This document shows, piece by piece, positions 26,601 to 39,264 of a stretch of 64,000 nucleotides of DNA (positions are counted from its first letter, which is position 1; every line of letters begins with the position of its first letter). The notes under the pieces were generated by a model, which saw only the letters and a program-made list of their open reading frames with translations, did no database searches and was not told the origin of the DNA. This DNA is from Liolophura sinensis (lineage: Eukaryota; Mollusca; Polyplacophora; Chitonida; Chitonidae). Made by a program: the position numbers and the translations under genes. The stretch lies in contig NC_088295.1 in NCBI RefSeq assembly GCF_032854445.1, forward strand, positions 70,460,028 through 70,524,027, written 5' to 3'.

Positions 26601-29600
26601 ACTTGATCGGATGAGGTGGAAAAGCAAGCTCATAGCAGTTATTGGCTATGTGCTAAAAACACAATGGTTAATGTTGACAAACAAAGCGCGGAATAACGAT
26701 TCTATCCAATAAAGAAATACCTTTCTATATCAGTTCTGTTATTTACCGCTTGCTAAGTCAAACTGGCACTATTCCACATAACGCACCTCTTTGTTCACAC
26801 TCAATATAGATAGCATACGTCTCGTTTTCATTGAGAAGCTGGACAATCGTCTACCATCTTGCAGCACCCACGCCAATTTAGATCTTGAATGACATGAATT
26901 TGTGAAAAAAAAAAAGAACTATCTTCCGATTGTTTGTACTCGAAAATTTTGAAATCTTGAAGTTTTTATGCTTTAACACTTTAATAATAATATGGTATGT
27001 GTACGACAATAAATAGGGAATTTAGTTCAATATTCGTGTTTGTGCGTGTTTAAAAATATCACAGGTAACATTATCTGATGAAAATTTGAACTAGCACAAT
27101 ATATATGTATTGTTTTTGCTTTAAATGGGCTTCTGGTAATGGATTTGGTTCGTTGACTTTCACCTCTCCCTGCATGGACATACAACTATCGCCGTGGTAT
27201 ACATATCTAATGTGAACTGTACGCTCAAATTGATCAACGTAAAACGATTTACATCTTATCACTTGGTCATCTTATTTTGAATTATACACTCAGAAGCAGC
27301 CTGTCCCATGCATGTCTCTTGTTAAATGTTTTAATACAGAACTGCTGATAATTAACTTTGCAAATGTTTCGAATTTCATGAATTGGTCATGTATCAGCTG
27401 CTGGTTGCCACGGTAACATTCACAGGGCAATGTATTGTCAGTCGCAAAATAATGTCTTGTTTTCTTTCTTTTTATATACAAAGGAACAATACGAAATAGT
27501 TCCTTTAATAGGCACTGTGGGAAATTAATTCAAATACATGTAGATTATTAAGATACCACACAATAGAAATCCTCTAATGTTATATGAAGTTACCTCACTT
27601 TCACAAGTGCTTTCTGCAAATCACGCCGATTTAATGAGTCGAAAAATCTTAAAGTGCTGCTTCAGTGGAAATGCCACTTTCTCACTAACTCGGATCTAGC
27701 GTCACATATTCATGTCATTAATGTAAACAATATGAATATGAGTTATTTTGGTGGCGTATATGGGCATTTTAAAAAGCGTTTTGTACTTAGGGCGACCATA
27801 TACCCGAAGACACCTGCCGAGTTTGTCAAGATCGGCGTGACCTCACAAGTACAGCTGATCACAGTCTACAGGTCTTCGCGAGGTAAAATGGAGGACGTAC
27901 CTGACACAGTAACCGTTATATATCTAGCTATTAATGTGTTTCTATGATGTTGAAACTATCCCGGGTTAAGTATTTTTGACTCAGATGTACATTTTGGTTT
28001 CATTGTGTTATTTTCCAGTGTATGTAAGGAATTAGTGCGCAAAAAACACACTTCCTTTGCATTGTTTCAAAGTTATTGTGTGTTAAATGTTGTAACAACA
28101 CATTATTTTGCGTATTTCTGGACAAATGACGTCTAAATATTGCATAAAATAACATCACTGCATTTTTTTTACATAATTCAGCTAAAGTCATGCATGGTGC
28201 TGTACAGTTTTTTGTAATTTGCTACTACTTAAACATTTACATAAATGTTAGAATAAATACCTAACGGAGGTAAATTGACAGGACGGCGTATTTCACCGGT
28301 TACGTGTAACCATTAGCCAGATGTCATAATTTGGTCGGTGGTCTGGTTTTTCTCTCTTTACTGTACGCCTATGTTGTTGTTTATTTATCTGTGGAAATTC
28401 AGTCTATTGTTTACTCTGAGTCAAATATGGACTGGTGTATGATCGTGTGGTAAATCCCGGAAAAGTTTTGCGCCGCTGGAAAGACCTGGAAAACCCAGTA
28501 CGATGCCGAATTAGCTTGTGGAAGGATTAGTCTAAATCTTCGTTATAGGGGCAGCAGCCTGTGGTGGCAGGTGTGACACAATGAGAAGAGACGGTGCGGG
28601 AGGATGGTGAAGACAGAGCGGATTACGACAATCACGCTGTTCACCCTGTAGCGAGCTATGACGTATTCTTGATTTTCTACCTCAGAAATAGACAGGAACG
28701 GACCCCTGCCTCTCCTTCATCCCCCAAAATTCGGCTAACGGCGCGTGGAGCACTTCCCCAGGTGTCTATTCCTCTGACTGTTGACATCGCCACGAAGGAG
28801 GTGAGAGACGCTCTCAAAACATGGATGATGCACTGTATAGGAACATGTATGTGAACGCGATACTATAAACCAATTACACAATTTTATATGTATGCACCAG
28901 GGATAAATATATGCTGACGAACTTTTCAAGGTATGCAAGAAATGAATGGGAAATTATTTTTTCAACAATTGCGTGTTAGTACAATCAAACCATTGGTCAA
29001 GGCAATAACCAGACATGCAATAGGCTTCTCTGAACGATAGATAGGTTGCCCCATACAGGTACGAAAGGCAGCTTTTAATGTATAAGCAAATTTTGTTTTT
29101 GAAGAAAAAAAATTGAGCACCCATACACATGTACATACCTATTTATGGACAGATATAACGGACGGCGACTCAAAAAAAAAAAAAGAACTCTGTTTCCGCA
29201 GGTAAAAGTGTGTTATCGTGGTGTAACCATTCAATGCGTGTCCAAAGTTTAATTTTGTTGCCATTTTGCAGTTGAGCGCATACTCAATATGACCTGTACC
29301 GCTACAGAAAAGAGTGGATAATTTACAAGGGCCTCGACAAATGGTGCAATAGTTCTCCGATCATGTCAATCACGCTCAAACAAGTTGCATTCTTGACACT
29401 TCAGCATCTGCCATTACACAGCTATGTGTAGCCACTGATGACAATGTCTACCCAACACCTGTCTTTAACGCCACATCAAGCTGTGCCTATAGATTACTGG
29501 GTTTCCGCTTGAAACAGCATTCCATTTATCTGTTTATGTTGATAAGCTAGATATCATCTTTCAATCGAGGTTTCACAGCTTCATGTTTGACGTCCCGAAT

Positions 29601-29662
29601 TTCTTTAATTCATGGTTGCTTAACACAACTCTCAAGAATTGTTCACATATACGATGACAGCC

Positions 29663-29693
<31 letters not shown>

Positions 29694-29963
29694 CTAGCGG
29701 AAACCGAATTGCCCGTAAATGGTATAAGCCACATACTTTCGTCGAATTACTACATGGCAAACTCTCCCACGTGTGACATATATCATAATGGTGGAACATA
29801 ATCTTCAGCGAAATTCATGTAAGACCACACAAGGAAGTAAAGTTCTCCAAAACGCCGAAAATAATTGAATACTGAATATTCCCGGTCAGACAATAGTTTT
29901 GAACCCACGCCCCGTGTTTTCATTGCGATTGAAAGACAAGCGCCCCAAATGATCACAACCAGC
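20676..29963. other. Gene desert
   Basis: About 9.3 kb without a supportable gene. The stretch 21940-22110 has several short near-palindromic GTAAT/ATTAC motifs. A G run of more than 15 bases sits near 29676-29693, and A runs near 26905 and 29172. ORFs reach 101 codons (21357-21662) with no domain. Confidence 0.45.
26215..26475. other. CpG-richer non-coding block
   Basis: This block has clearly more CpG dinucleotides than its AT-rich surroundings (for example GGCTGCGCGCACGACCGGC and GCTTACGACGCCG) and no sustained ORF. Such blocks are often promoters, unmethylated regulatory elements or remnants of younger inserts. I cannot tell which applies. Confidence 0.3.
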
Positions 29964-29975
29964 TATAACGAATTT

Positions 29976-30099
29976 ATTTATTTGATCGATGTTTTACGCC
30001 ATACTCAAGAATAACTAACTTATACGACGGCGACCAGCATTATGGTGGCTGAAAACCGGGCAGAGCCCGGAGGAAAGCCACGACCATCCGCAGGTTGAA
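29976..30099 (-). mobile_element. SINE family A, 5'-truncated, with target duplication
   Basis: Reverse-oriented 3' portion (GATGTTTTACGCCATACTC, CGACCAGCATTATGGTGG, CGACCATCCGCAGGTTG). It is bounded exactly by the 12-base direct repeat TATAACGAATTT at 29964-29975 and 30100-30111. The truncation therefore happened at insertion, as expected for LINE-driven target-primed reverse transcription. Confidence 0.9.
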
Positions 30100-30111
30100 T
30101 ATAACGAATTT

Positions 30112-33100
30112 GATACAGAACTTAGCATTCTACGTACATGTACACATCTCAAATATAGCATAATAAGAGTAAGCCAAACCTCTTCGTTCATTTGCTATCC
30201 TGATTTTTGTCAAGCCACAGGTCTATGATATAAAGGAGTGCACATTAATTATACAAATTATATAGGAAGAATATGAGATTTACATTTCTTAGAAATATTT
30301 CACACTTGAAAGGGTTTTAAAGCCCTATGAAATTAAGGATGTTTAAAGGGTTTAATTTGAGACTTCAAAATGTAAACTGAAAAAACACTATACGCACATT
30401 ATAGGTATTATTAAAAAAATTAACCGCTATCAATTGCTCTTAATGCTCTGAATTCATTGAAATACGGATATATTGTTGAATATTATTGTTACCATTACTC
30501 CCAATATCATTTTCTTTTAACCAGCCGATTATAATTTAGAATATCCCCTTTCCCACCTTTGTTTATGACCTTTATGATCAGGGCCTTACGTGAATTTCTA
30601 TTTAAACAATTTAATAATAAGTGAAGAATCCAATCTATGCGTTGAAACAGACATTCGTAAACCAGTCATCAACCAAGATGGATGTTCCAGGTCAATAATC
30701 TCAAGGTCAATTCCCAAAGCGACGTGTAACACAAACTACCAAAGAACTAAGTATATACTAAGTACGAAAAAAATGACAGAATCATACGAAGAGAAGCAGT
30801 CAACAGTTTTCAATGATGTTGGGAAAACGCAAGGTATATTCTAGGCGACTGAGTGAAATCAGTGCTCAAACTGTGTACCATACAAGTTGTCGATAATAAA
30901 ATATGTATCTTAGCAGCGCTTTGTTTACAACTGTTCCTATGCTCAACGCGGCGATCTACGTACAGCCGGAGAGGAAGGCAGCAAATAATAAATCTACGTG
31001 ATTTATAAATAAAAAAACGTGAAGAATATACCGCCCCAAGTCACGGGTTATACTCATTGTAAAACATAAGAAACTTAGAGCGAAGGTGTGTGATGGAATA
31101 ACCTTGACACAATGTTTTTGTAGTAATACGTTGAGACGCTAATTGAAATCGTCACACTACTCACGGTGTCTAACAAACATTAAAAGGTCCATATTTGACA
31201 ATAGAAGCAAGAAAAGGTATAAAGATATCTCAGTTACGCCTGTATTTTAATTGTTCATATAAATACAGTAGTGGTGTTACATCTTGGCTGCGTTTATAAA
31301 GCCCTTAGCCACGGGATTTAATACTTTGTCAAATGCAGGCCGGTTCAAAATCCAGATGACGTTTAATCACAGTATGCATATGCTGGTTAAACTTTAGATA
31401 ATTATTCGCCAGTTCCATTTCAAATATTATAAACCTTTATAATGTTGTAAAAATCAACTGCTAAAATTAATATTCTATTTATTGGCAGTTGGGATGCACA
31501 GTACATATGCATGTTGGCTCTAGCTCGACTTTACTGTTCCATGTATGCAAACAGCTACCGTTCTGATATTGCTGACAGAATATCAGAAGTGTAGTGTAAA
31601 ACAAAGTAAACCAAATAGTTAGTCAGAATACGTTCGTAACGAATGTATTTCCAGAAACCAACGCTATCATCTACCTTACAGTGTTAATGTTGTTTTATAG
31701 ATTAAGGGTTGGTCACTGAAGAAGGCAACGTGCAGAGCAGATGGTATATATATGGAGACGTTTACTGACACGCCATATTAGACAGCTTTAACACAGATTA
31801 TGTGAAGAATATGTAAAGAATAAGCAGTAAGCAGGAATACGTATTAACAGAATTACTGCAAATAAGGCAGATGAAATGTTGAATGCAGTATAACCTGTGC
31901 GCACATATGTAGGGATTACGTCTAGCTCGTAAACAAGGGAGACTACTATAGAGCGACCAAAAATTATGAACGATGCTGTTGGTTACTTCCCTTCCAGTAA
32001 CCTGCGCAAGACGGCTTATGTAAGAATATGTGAGAACATACGTAAGAAGAAGTCAAGAAGTTAATGAGTCTGTAGGTGTAGGCCTACATTTATTATATAT
32101 TTTTCTCCTGCTGGTAATCTGAAAGGAAACGCTTATTCCTGAATGATATATGGCCCTGTAAGGTACATATAGTGTGTGGTTATAACCATGGTAAGACTGG
32201 TCGAGTTTTAAGTCTACAGGATGTACATTTTTTTCTGCAGCCTGAATTTATTTGCGTTCATTTGTGGGTTACAGACACATAAAGCAGTGTTTATTTAAGT
32301 TCACGTTGCAATATTCAGATAACCTCGCTGGCAGTGTGGCGTCATCCAATTGCATGCATGGCACTGACCCGCAAAACTTATAATACAAGTGACACAACCA
32401 GGGTCTATGACTCAGTGAACCATCTATTAACCGTTAGGCCTATATGTTTTACTTTATACGTTCAGGCTGTGGATACAGATCTTCGTTTATTAACAGAGCG
32501 TTTGGAAATCGTAGGTGACATCTTGGATTTTGCCCGTGAGGAGTATGCCATTACTCATTATATATATATATTGTAGCAAGCTGCTAATTGTGTGTTATTC
32601 AAGCTCGATAACTCTCAAATGTACGCCCCTGTCAGCCAGCCACGGCTTCGTCGGCAGGATATGACAGTCCTGGCACTGCCAAACGCTGACAAACACCGGA
32701 AATGTTGAGATTCTGTTTATACAGGACATGCAGCGATGGCGTGGATCAGAAGAGCTATAGATGGACCATTTAATTCTTTTCTTTGTGCGTATACATGTAT
32801 ATAAATTTTTATGTGTTATAGTTTAGGAAATTATTTTTAAGCACTGTGTGGTGATGCACTTCATTCTCAAGATAAGAACCATTTATGGTTTTAGTTGGGC
32901 TTGGGGTTTTCTTCTGACTGTCTAATGAACATTGTGCTATGCACGATACACATATACATTTACCTTCACGAAATAGTGTAGCTATAGACATACTCCTGTT
33001 GAAGGCATGTATGTAGTTAAAAGTTGAAACCAGAATAATGAACCTTAATTTATTTTACTATATACATATGATCTACACAAAGATAAGATATATCATATAG

Positions 33101-33304
33101 TTAAAAAGATTGACATACATGTATACACTGACACTTCTGCTACACTCAGTTACACATTCAAACGTGCATGGAGACCCTCGCTTATAACGCCTATAACATC
33201 TCACGAGAAAATGGGCTTGTGAAAGTGGATGATGAATTTGCATGAGTTTCTTCAAAGGGCCGTAAGCTGAGGTCATTTACGGAATTATGTATAACCCATT
33301 GCCG
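30112..33304. other. Intergenic, no gene seen
   Basis: AT-rich sequence with only short ORFs (up to 84 codons) lacking domains. The signal-peptide exon of the Ig receptor at 34.2 kb should lie somewhere upstream of that gene and could be here, but I could not identify it. Confidence 0.4.
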
Positions 33305-33741
33305 AGTTTCGTGGCCGAGTGGTTCAGATACCCGTCTATTAATCGATAGGATATACTGCATCCTAGGCTCGGACCTAGGCAACCTAGGTTCGATCCTAGG
33401 CTCGGACAGGGAATTCTTCTCATTTCCCAACTCCACTCTTTGTGTGGCATCAGTAACAATATTTTTTGCTCGACAGCACTATGTACTGTACATGTATCTC
33501 CTCGTTTATATTAGGTGATCTTACATGAAGTTTGTTAACAGATCACTATGTAGCCGGCTTCCTCCAGTATGACACCCACACCGACATTGACATATGGCTG
33601 TGCGTCACGTGTGGGAAAGTTCGTCAGCTACTTGCCTAAAACCGATGTCCTTCGCCATATAGGCCTACACGTAGGCCTAAAACCGACAAAAGTTTTACAA
33701 GTGAAATATATTTGAGTACACCGAATGGATAAATAAATGAA
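33305..33741 (+). mobile_element. Degenerate tRNA-headed SINE
   Basis: The left end has a pol III A box (TGGCCGAGTGG) and a B box (GGTTCGATCC), as in tRNA-Leu/Ser-type heads. They are separated by a palindromic CCTAGG-rich stretch that does not fold as a tRNA. At 33551-33741 there are eroded family-A modules (GGCTTCCTCC, GTGTGGGAAAG, AAGTGAAATATATTTGAGTA, a GATAAATAAATGA tail). I infer one old, mutated element; two separate relics are also possible. Confidence 0.5.
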
Positions 33742-34043
33742 ATTGTAACGCGAGGCTTGCGCTTAATTATTGATTCCGACTAAATCAATGAAAAATCCGG
33801 TCACTAACAGTTTCGAGTTCAGCTCTAGCCTGTTCCGCCGTCGCTTTTATATGAATACCTGTAATGAGATTTGTCATAAATCTGACGAACTAGGGTAGTT
33901 TGCTTCAAAAACTGCTTTCCTCCACCAGTGACCAACCTGACCGTCGCCGTGGAAGTGATGCAAAAATAATGAGTTTAACGTTACAGGCCGATCAATTGAA
34001 ATAAATTAATTTAATAAATATTTATTAATAATTTATTCTCACT

Positions 34044-34078
34044 CCACCCCACCCCACCCCCCACCACCACCACCACGT
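34044..34078. repeat. CACC/CCA-rich simple repeat
   Basis: A short low-complexity tract of CCACC and CACCAC units abuts the left side of a truncated SINE. On the minus strand it gives a glycine-rich spurious ORF. Confidence 0.8.
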
Positions 34079-34085
34079 TCTATCC

Positions 34086-34199
34086 TCCAGGTCTTTGCTC
34101 GGCTTCCTCCCACCATAATGCTGGCCACCGTCGTATAAGTGAAATATCCTTGAGCACGATGTAACGAAAGCCCACAGAAGCAAGTAAATAAATAAATAT
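34086..34199 (+). mobile_element. SINE family A, 5'-truncated
   Basis: The 3' end only: CTTCCTCCCACCATAATGC, GTCGTATAAGTGAAATATCC, and an AAATAAATAAAT tail. It ends about 16 bases before the splice acceptor of the Ig exon at 34216. Confidence 0.82.
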
Positions 34200-34215
34200 T
34201 CATCATTCTAACCAG

Positions 34216-37200
34216 GCATTTTACTATGGGCCGTACCAGAGTGTTGTGGAGCAATTATACGAGGACACGAGGGTGGTAGTCTTATTTTACCATGCCGGTC
34301 ACTGGACAAAGTAGGTGTTTGGACTAAAGCCAACTGGACCATCCTTGGGGTGTTTAATACCATCAACATCCCAGAATCCCCCTGGAAGGGCGTGGTCAGC
34401 GTCGCTGGATCTGTCAACCTCAGAATTCAAGCCCTTGAACCGGCGAGAGACAATGGGGAGTTTGTGTGTACGACAGATATAGGCAAACAAATAGTTACAG
34501 TTCAAGTTGATCGTAAGTAGTTCGTATCCATCATGATGTCATTTAAGTAAAATATTACTGAATATGGCATGAAAACAATAATACAACAATAAATGTACAT
34601 GTATCATAAACTACTGCACGGTATACAAAACGTAACATATGATATAAATGCCTTTTCTCAAAAACACATGCAAATTCTAAATAATATAAAATAATTTATT
34701 TGCCAAAAAACAAAAAATGAATGAACACAACTGTATAAATTTTCCTGTTTCAGGCAGACCTACTCCTGGGCAGACGCGTGTGCAGAAAAATGGTAAGAAC
34801 AGACCATTTATCCCACCTAACAGGGATTCTGATTGGTCATTGCCACCAGATCAGGAGCCCGACGGATCAGGGTCAGCAACGTCGCCACTTGCTGCTCAGC
34901 CTACAGCTTCAACGTCGCCACCTGCTGGCCAGCCCACAGCTTCACCGTCGCCTGCTACTGAAAACAGCACCCCCATTTCACCCACTACTACTACATCAGT
35001 GCTGATCGTTCTCGGGGTTACACTTGGGGTGTTCTGTGTCACTGTGTTATTTGTGATTGGGGTCGTGAGGTGCTGCTACCGTCACCGTGAGTAATGAAAT
35101 GGACTATTATAGAAACATATAAAAAAAAAAGTGCCACTACATCCATGTAAGAGGAAGCTTATAGTCGTTAAAGGGACACAGAATCAACGCTGATTGGCTG
35201 ATCGTGGAGAAAAGATTGACTGGTTAAAGTTTAAAGCCTTTGTCATGCTTGAATAAATGCACCACACTCAAAGTTCAGCTTATCCCAATCATAGTCTGGA
35301 CACCACCAGCGAATCAGTGATGAGTATGTATCCCTTTATATGGCTCGATGATATGATACTTGACTCCAACAATGAGGTCACGAGGGCAGTTTAACCTCTA
35401 TATTGAATAGTCCTCTCCTCATTACAGTCTCTCCCGTTTAAAACGTACGTTTTTAGGAGTACGTTAGGTTAGGTGGGACATCAGAAAATGGCTAATGGCA
35501 AGTTTCGTTGTTAAAGCGGTATAGGCTATAGTTTCGACGCGTAGATAAACTGGTTGAAGACCCAGCTTTGAGACAGATTTTAATTTTACAACCTTATTTT
35601 GAAAATCACTGGATAATCGTTATGTAGGTTTTTAATTCATTCGGCGAACTCTTAAGACGAAAAACACCGACTTCATACATATAAGATATCTGGACATTTA
35701 GTAGCCTACCGGTATGTCGAAACGTGCAGCTCAGAAGAGATTGGTATTGTCATTGTGACTTGTGAGATTTGCAAACGTAAATCAATTACAAAATGACACA
35801 TTTTGATCAAACGATTACACAGATGACCAAACATCAATGTAACCTGTGACTTCTCATCAGGATTCTTCTCATTATGTGGAGGAATAAGTGTTTGATGCAT
35901 TCAGGCTGTTCTAATCAACAACAATGGTCGATTCATACAGAACTATTACTACAATGACGGGGCTTAAGATTTGTGGCCCCAACATAAACAATTCCTCACA
36001 GCTTTAAAAACTAAACTTGCATTTTCGGTGCACAATGCATAGTTCTCAGAGTTTGGTTAACAATTCCAGCGTCTACAAGGTCATAAATCAATATTCTTCT
36101 TTGAGCAGTGTAACGCGGACACACGAGTAAAACATGATGAATGGTCTCATTAGCCTGGCAAACATTACAAAGATCTGAACAGCTTACCTTGCATTTTTTT
36201 CAGTACATGTAGCTATTTACTGGGAGGCCAAGCAGAATCACAGAGATAGTTCTAGGCAAAACATATCCACGGATCCAATTAGTTTACAAATTGATCTTAA
36301 GTTACACAAAATCTAACTGCACACAAAATGGAATGGAAAATAAGTGCATATGGACAGACAATGAAGCCGTTTCTCAGATGAATAGGTCTGATTCTATAAT
36401 CATCTCGCGTTTGTTCCGCAAGGAATTCATTAAATGCACATCATGTTCATCGTGCTGATTTTCGGGCACACTCAGCGTAACCTGTAAGTTTCCTGATTCT
36501 TCTCTAATAAGAAAAAAAAAGTTTTCAAGATATCAATTAATTACAGAAAGCCGGATGCCTGAACCCACGGACCCATAGGAAAGGCAATCGGCATTTCCCC
36601 GTCCTCGTTTTTTTCACTTACACGACAACCACCTGTAAGATATAGGTGTTTTTAAGGATCGGAGAATCAGAGTTCTCCCATGCAATAGGCTATATATCAT
36701 ACTGGTGGTAGGCGAGTGGATCTCAGCCAACTTCATGCAAGACAAACACATACAGAACACCGTTAATCACGTATCGATACAAACTAAGGCCCCGATAACA
36801 ACGAAAGTAGGTAAATATAGAAAATTTCCTGTTCCAGAATGAGATTGTAGCCACGTCTTGTTTGACCTAATGATTGAAATGAAAGCATCTAAACTATATT
36901 TCACAACGGACCGTCCTCTTCGAAACATATACAGGTCCCTGTAAGACAGTTTAGTTCCATCATTTCAGGTGACACGACCTCTCATTTTTTATATTCCTGA
37001 TGTTGTTTTGTGGTGAGACGTACGTACACTGAACAATATTCTGGCGCCGTTTGGCACCAAATAAGTGATACATATACGTATAGACAGTTAATGAAGCCAT
37101 TCGCATTTCAGGGTCACACAGGAATAGGCAAAAGATGAAAAGGTAGGTAAATAAACCTTTTGCCGCCAAATGCTTTAATACTCATTTCATACTTTCAGTG

Positions 37201-39080
37201 CATGCCATCCCTGGTTATTCCAAAATAGATGTAACACAAGACCCATACCCCAAAAGCTGGCAAGAAAATGGAGACAGCCAGTGGTACAAATGCACATATA
37301 GTGTGCTACGCTGGCATAGACACATGGTTACGCCGCTGGATCGCAGCGGCCATAAGGCCTTTGACCAATGAGATTGCGAGTTCGAATCTAGCTATCGCAT
37401 ATTCTGTCGCGGTTTTAAGTCAAGAGTGTTTCAGGTACCAGGTGAAGGTCGATGGTTTACTTACAGGGCCTACGCAGCCTCATCTACCCATAAACCTGAC
37501 CGCCGTCATGTGAGTTAAATATCAATCAATCAATGAGTCAGTCAATATCAGACTTAACTGTATTCTCTTGTGTTTGTATTTGCACAGACCTGCTCCTGAC
37601 ACAGCGCTCCACGAGGGTAGACAAGTGCACGGGGAAACTGTAGGTACGAACACATGGAAGATTCCTATTCTTTCTTTTTTGTGAGGATAGAAGTTAATTT
37701 ATTTGTTTATTTGATTGGTGTTTTACGTCGTACTTAAAAATATTTCACTTAAAAAACGACGGCCTGAATTGTGGTGGGAAAAAACCGGGCAGACCATTAT
37801 GGGGGGTGGGGAGGATAACCGACGACCATCCTCAGGTTGTTGGCAGACCTTCCCACGTACGGCCGAAGAGGAAGCCAGCATGAGCAGGGACTTGAACTCA
37901 CAGCGACCATTTGGTGAGAGGCTTCTGCGCCACGCTGGCACCCTAACCACGGAGGCCACGGCGTCCCCTCAAAGTTAATTGTATTGTGGTCTTATACCAC
38001 CAGTATCAATCGCATGAGGTTATCACATTAACTGAGGTTTATTTTATGTACGATATAAGATGTATATATATAATATGTGAATTTTGACGTGGGCCCAATC
38101 TTACATATTTTCACGTTTGTTTCAGTGTGGATTTTAGTATCGTACATATCCTATGCAGTTTTGAGTATATGTATTGTTTTACGACAATTTCAGCGTACCG
38201 CATGCATATATAATTATGCATGTACAAATAATTGCTATGAAGCGTATTCAGAAATGCCGACTTCAAAAGTGAAACCTCAGGTGCTGGGGTGAAACTAGCG
38301 TCAAGAAAATAGCACGTATAAGATCTATCAGTAATATGCCCAATACAAAATATACATATACTAACAAAAAATGATCTCGTAGATGAATACACTGACAAAT
38401 TACATCGTCGTCGCAACGCCTTTTTGCAGTTGTTGCCTTTATATATAGTAAAGAATACATACGAAAATAATAGTAAAAATTTTATTTTTACAAGTGAGTA
38501 TTTAAAATAAAAAAATTGCATCACCAATGATACAACGTTTACGATGTACAAGAGGCTTTGTCATGTATCAGTACATTTATAATCATGTGCTGTCCCTTGA
38601 AATATTTCAGGACCCTGTTACACTCATTTATGGACAGACAGGGACGGCTACCTGGCACCCGTAAGGTCACCAGGCACTATGGGTAAACCCAGCTTTCTTG
38701 TCGAAAATAATTTTTCTACTATTTATTGCATACTGAAGCCAGCCAGAGCGAAAGTATAATTATAGTAAGTAAAAATATATACTCATGCAATACTCATTTA
38801 TATCCTGTAGACCTATATATGCAGCAAACCATTTTCAAAGATCTCAACAAATGGTGCACATGTTGTCCAGATCGATGATGTATATACCTAAGTGCCATCC
38901 ATGTACCATATACAAACATATTCAGTTTCTTGACATCTTTCAGCACCAACGTACACCCAGTTACACACTGGTGTCTACCTAACGCCTGTTTCTCCCGCGA
39001 CAAGGAACGCAGGTGCCCCGCGAGAAGCCGGCACGCGCAGACCCACATCCAGTCGAGTCTATGAGGAGATCATAAATTAG
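34216..39080 (+). CDS. Ig-superfamily receptor with tyrosine-motif tail (5' end missing)
   Basis: Single-pass membrane receptor read from six exons: 34216-34512, 34754-35086, 37199-about 37284, 37588-37643, 38611-38682 and 38944-39080 (TAG). Exon 1 opens with a hydrophobic stretch (ILLWAVPECC), probably the end of a signal peptide. Its Ig domain has B-strand Cys (LILPCRSL), Trp nine residues on (GVWTK) and RDNGEFVC, with 57 residues between the cysteines. Exon 2 is a Ser/Thr/Pro stem with a QPTAS repeat, a transmembrane helix (VLIVLGVTLGVFCVTVLFVI) and a VVRCCYRH stop-transfer. Exons 3-6 form a tail with YSKI, YTHL, YLAP, YTQL, YLTP and a near-terminal YEEI. Most junctions are phase 1, usual for Ig genes. 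The weak link is exon 3 to 4: the better donor (37279/37280) would create a stop, whereas CA|GTGGTA keeps the frame. The initiating exon was not found. Ligand and function are unknown. Confidence 0.72.
37285..37535 (+). mobile_element. SINE family C
   Basis: tRNA-like head: TGGTTACGCCGCTGGATCGC, then CTTTGACCAATGAGATTGCG, then a B box inside GAGTTCGAATCTAGC. A body block follows (AGTGTTTCAGGTACCAGGTG), then CCATAAACCTGACCGCCGTC and a CAATCAATCAAT tail. It sits within a few bases of the third exon of the Ig receptor. A related head is at 49940-50110. Confidence 0.7.
37700..37971 (-). mobile_element. SINE family A, full length, intronic
   Basis: Complete reverse-oriented copy in an intron of the Ig receptor, from an AAATAAAT-type tail (left) to the tRNA-like head (right, ACCCTAACCACGGAGGCCAC). 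It is flanked by the 9-base duplication AAGTTAATT at 37691-37699 and 37972-37980. It carries a G-rich insertion near 37801-37815. Confidence 0.9.
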
Positions 39081-39138
39081 AATATTGGCTTTTCAAGTGA
39101 CACATGCAGCATTCAGTTATAAATATATGTTTATGAGA

Positions 39139-39141
<3 letters not shown>

Positions 39142-39183
<42 letters not shown>
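39142..39183. repeat. (TA)n microsatellite
   Basis: About 21 uninterrupted TA units, 60 bases past the stop codon of the Ig receptor, so possibly within its 3' UTR. Confidence 0.95.
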
Positions 39184-39186
<3 letters not shown>

Positions 39187-39258
39187 TCCTTAATCCATGT
39201 TTCACATGCAGACTGTTCATTTTCCCGAATTTCACAGAACTGATGTTCTGGCATTTGT

Positions 39259-39264
39259 AATAAA
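39259..39264 (+). terminator. Candidate poly(A) signal of the Ig receptor
   Basis: AATAAA lies 179 bases past the TAG of the Ig receptor in the sense orientation. The position suits a short 3' UTR, but this is a chance-prone hexamer in AT-rich DNA. Confidence 0.35.

Noticed and set aside
33305-33410. A true tRNA-Leu/Ser gene
   Set aside because: A and B boxes are present, but acceptor and anticodon stems do not form and the spacer is a CCTAGG palindrome; better as a SINE head or tRNA relic.
37199-39080. A canonical ITAM or ITIM in the Ig receptor tail
   Set aside because: The YxxL/I sites lack the -2 S/V/I/L residue for an ITIM, and no two are spaced 6-12 residues apart as an ITAM requires.
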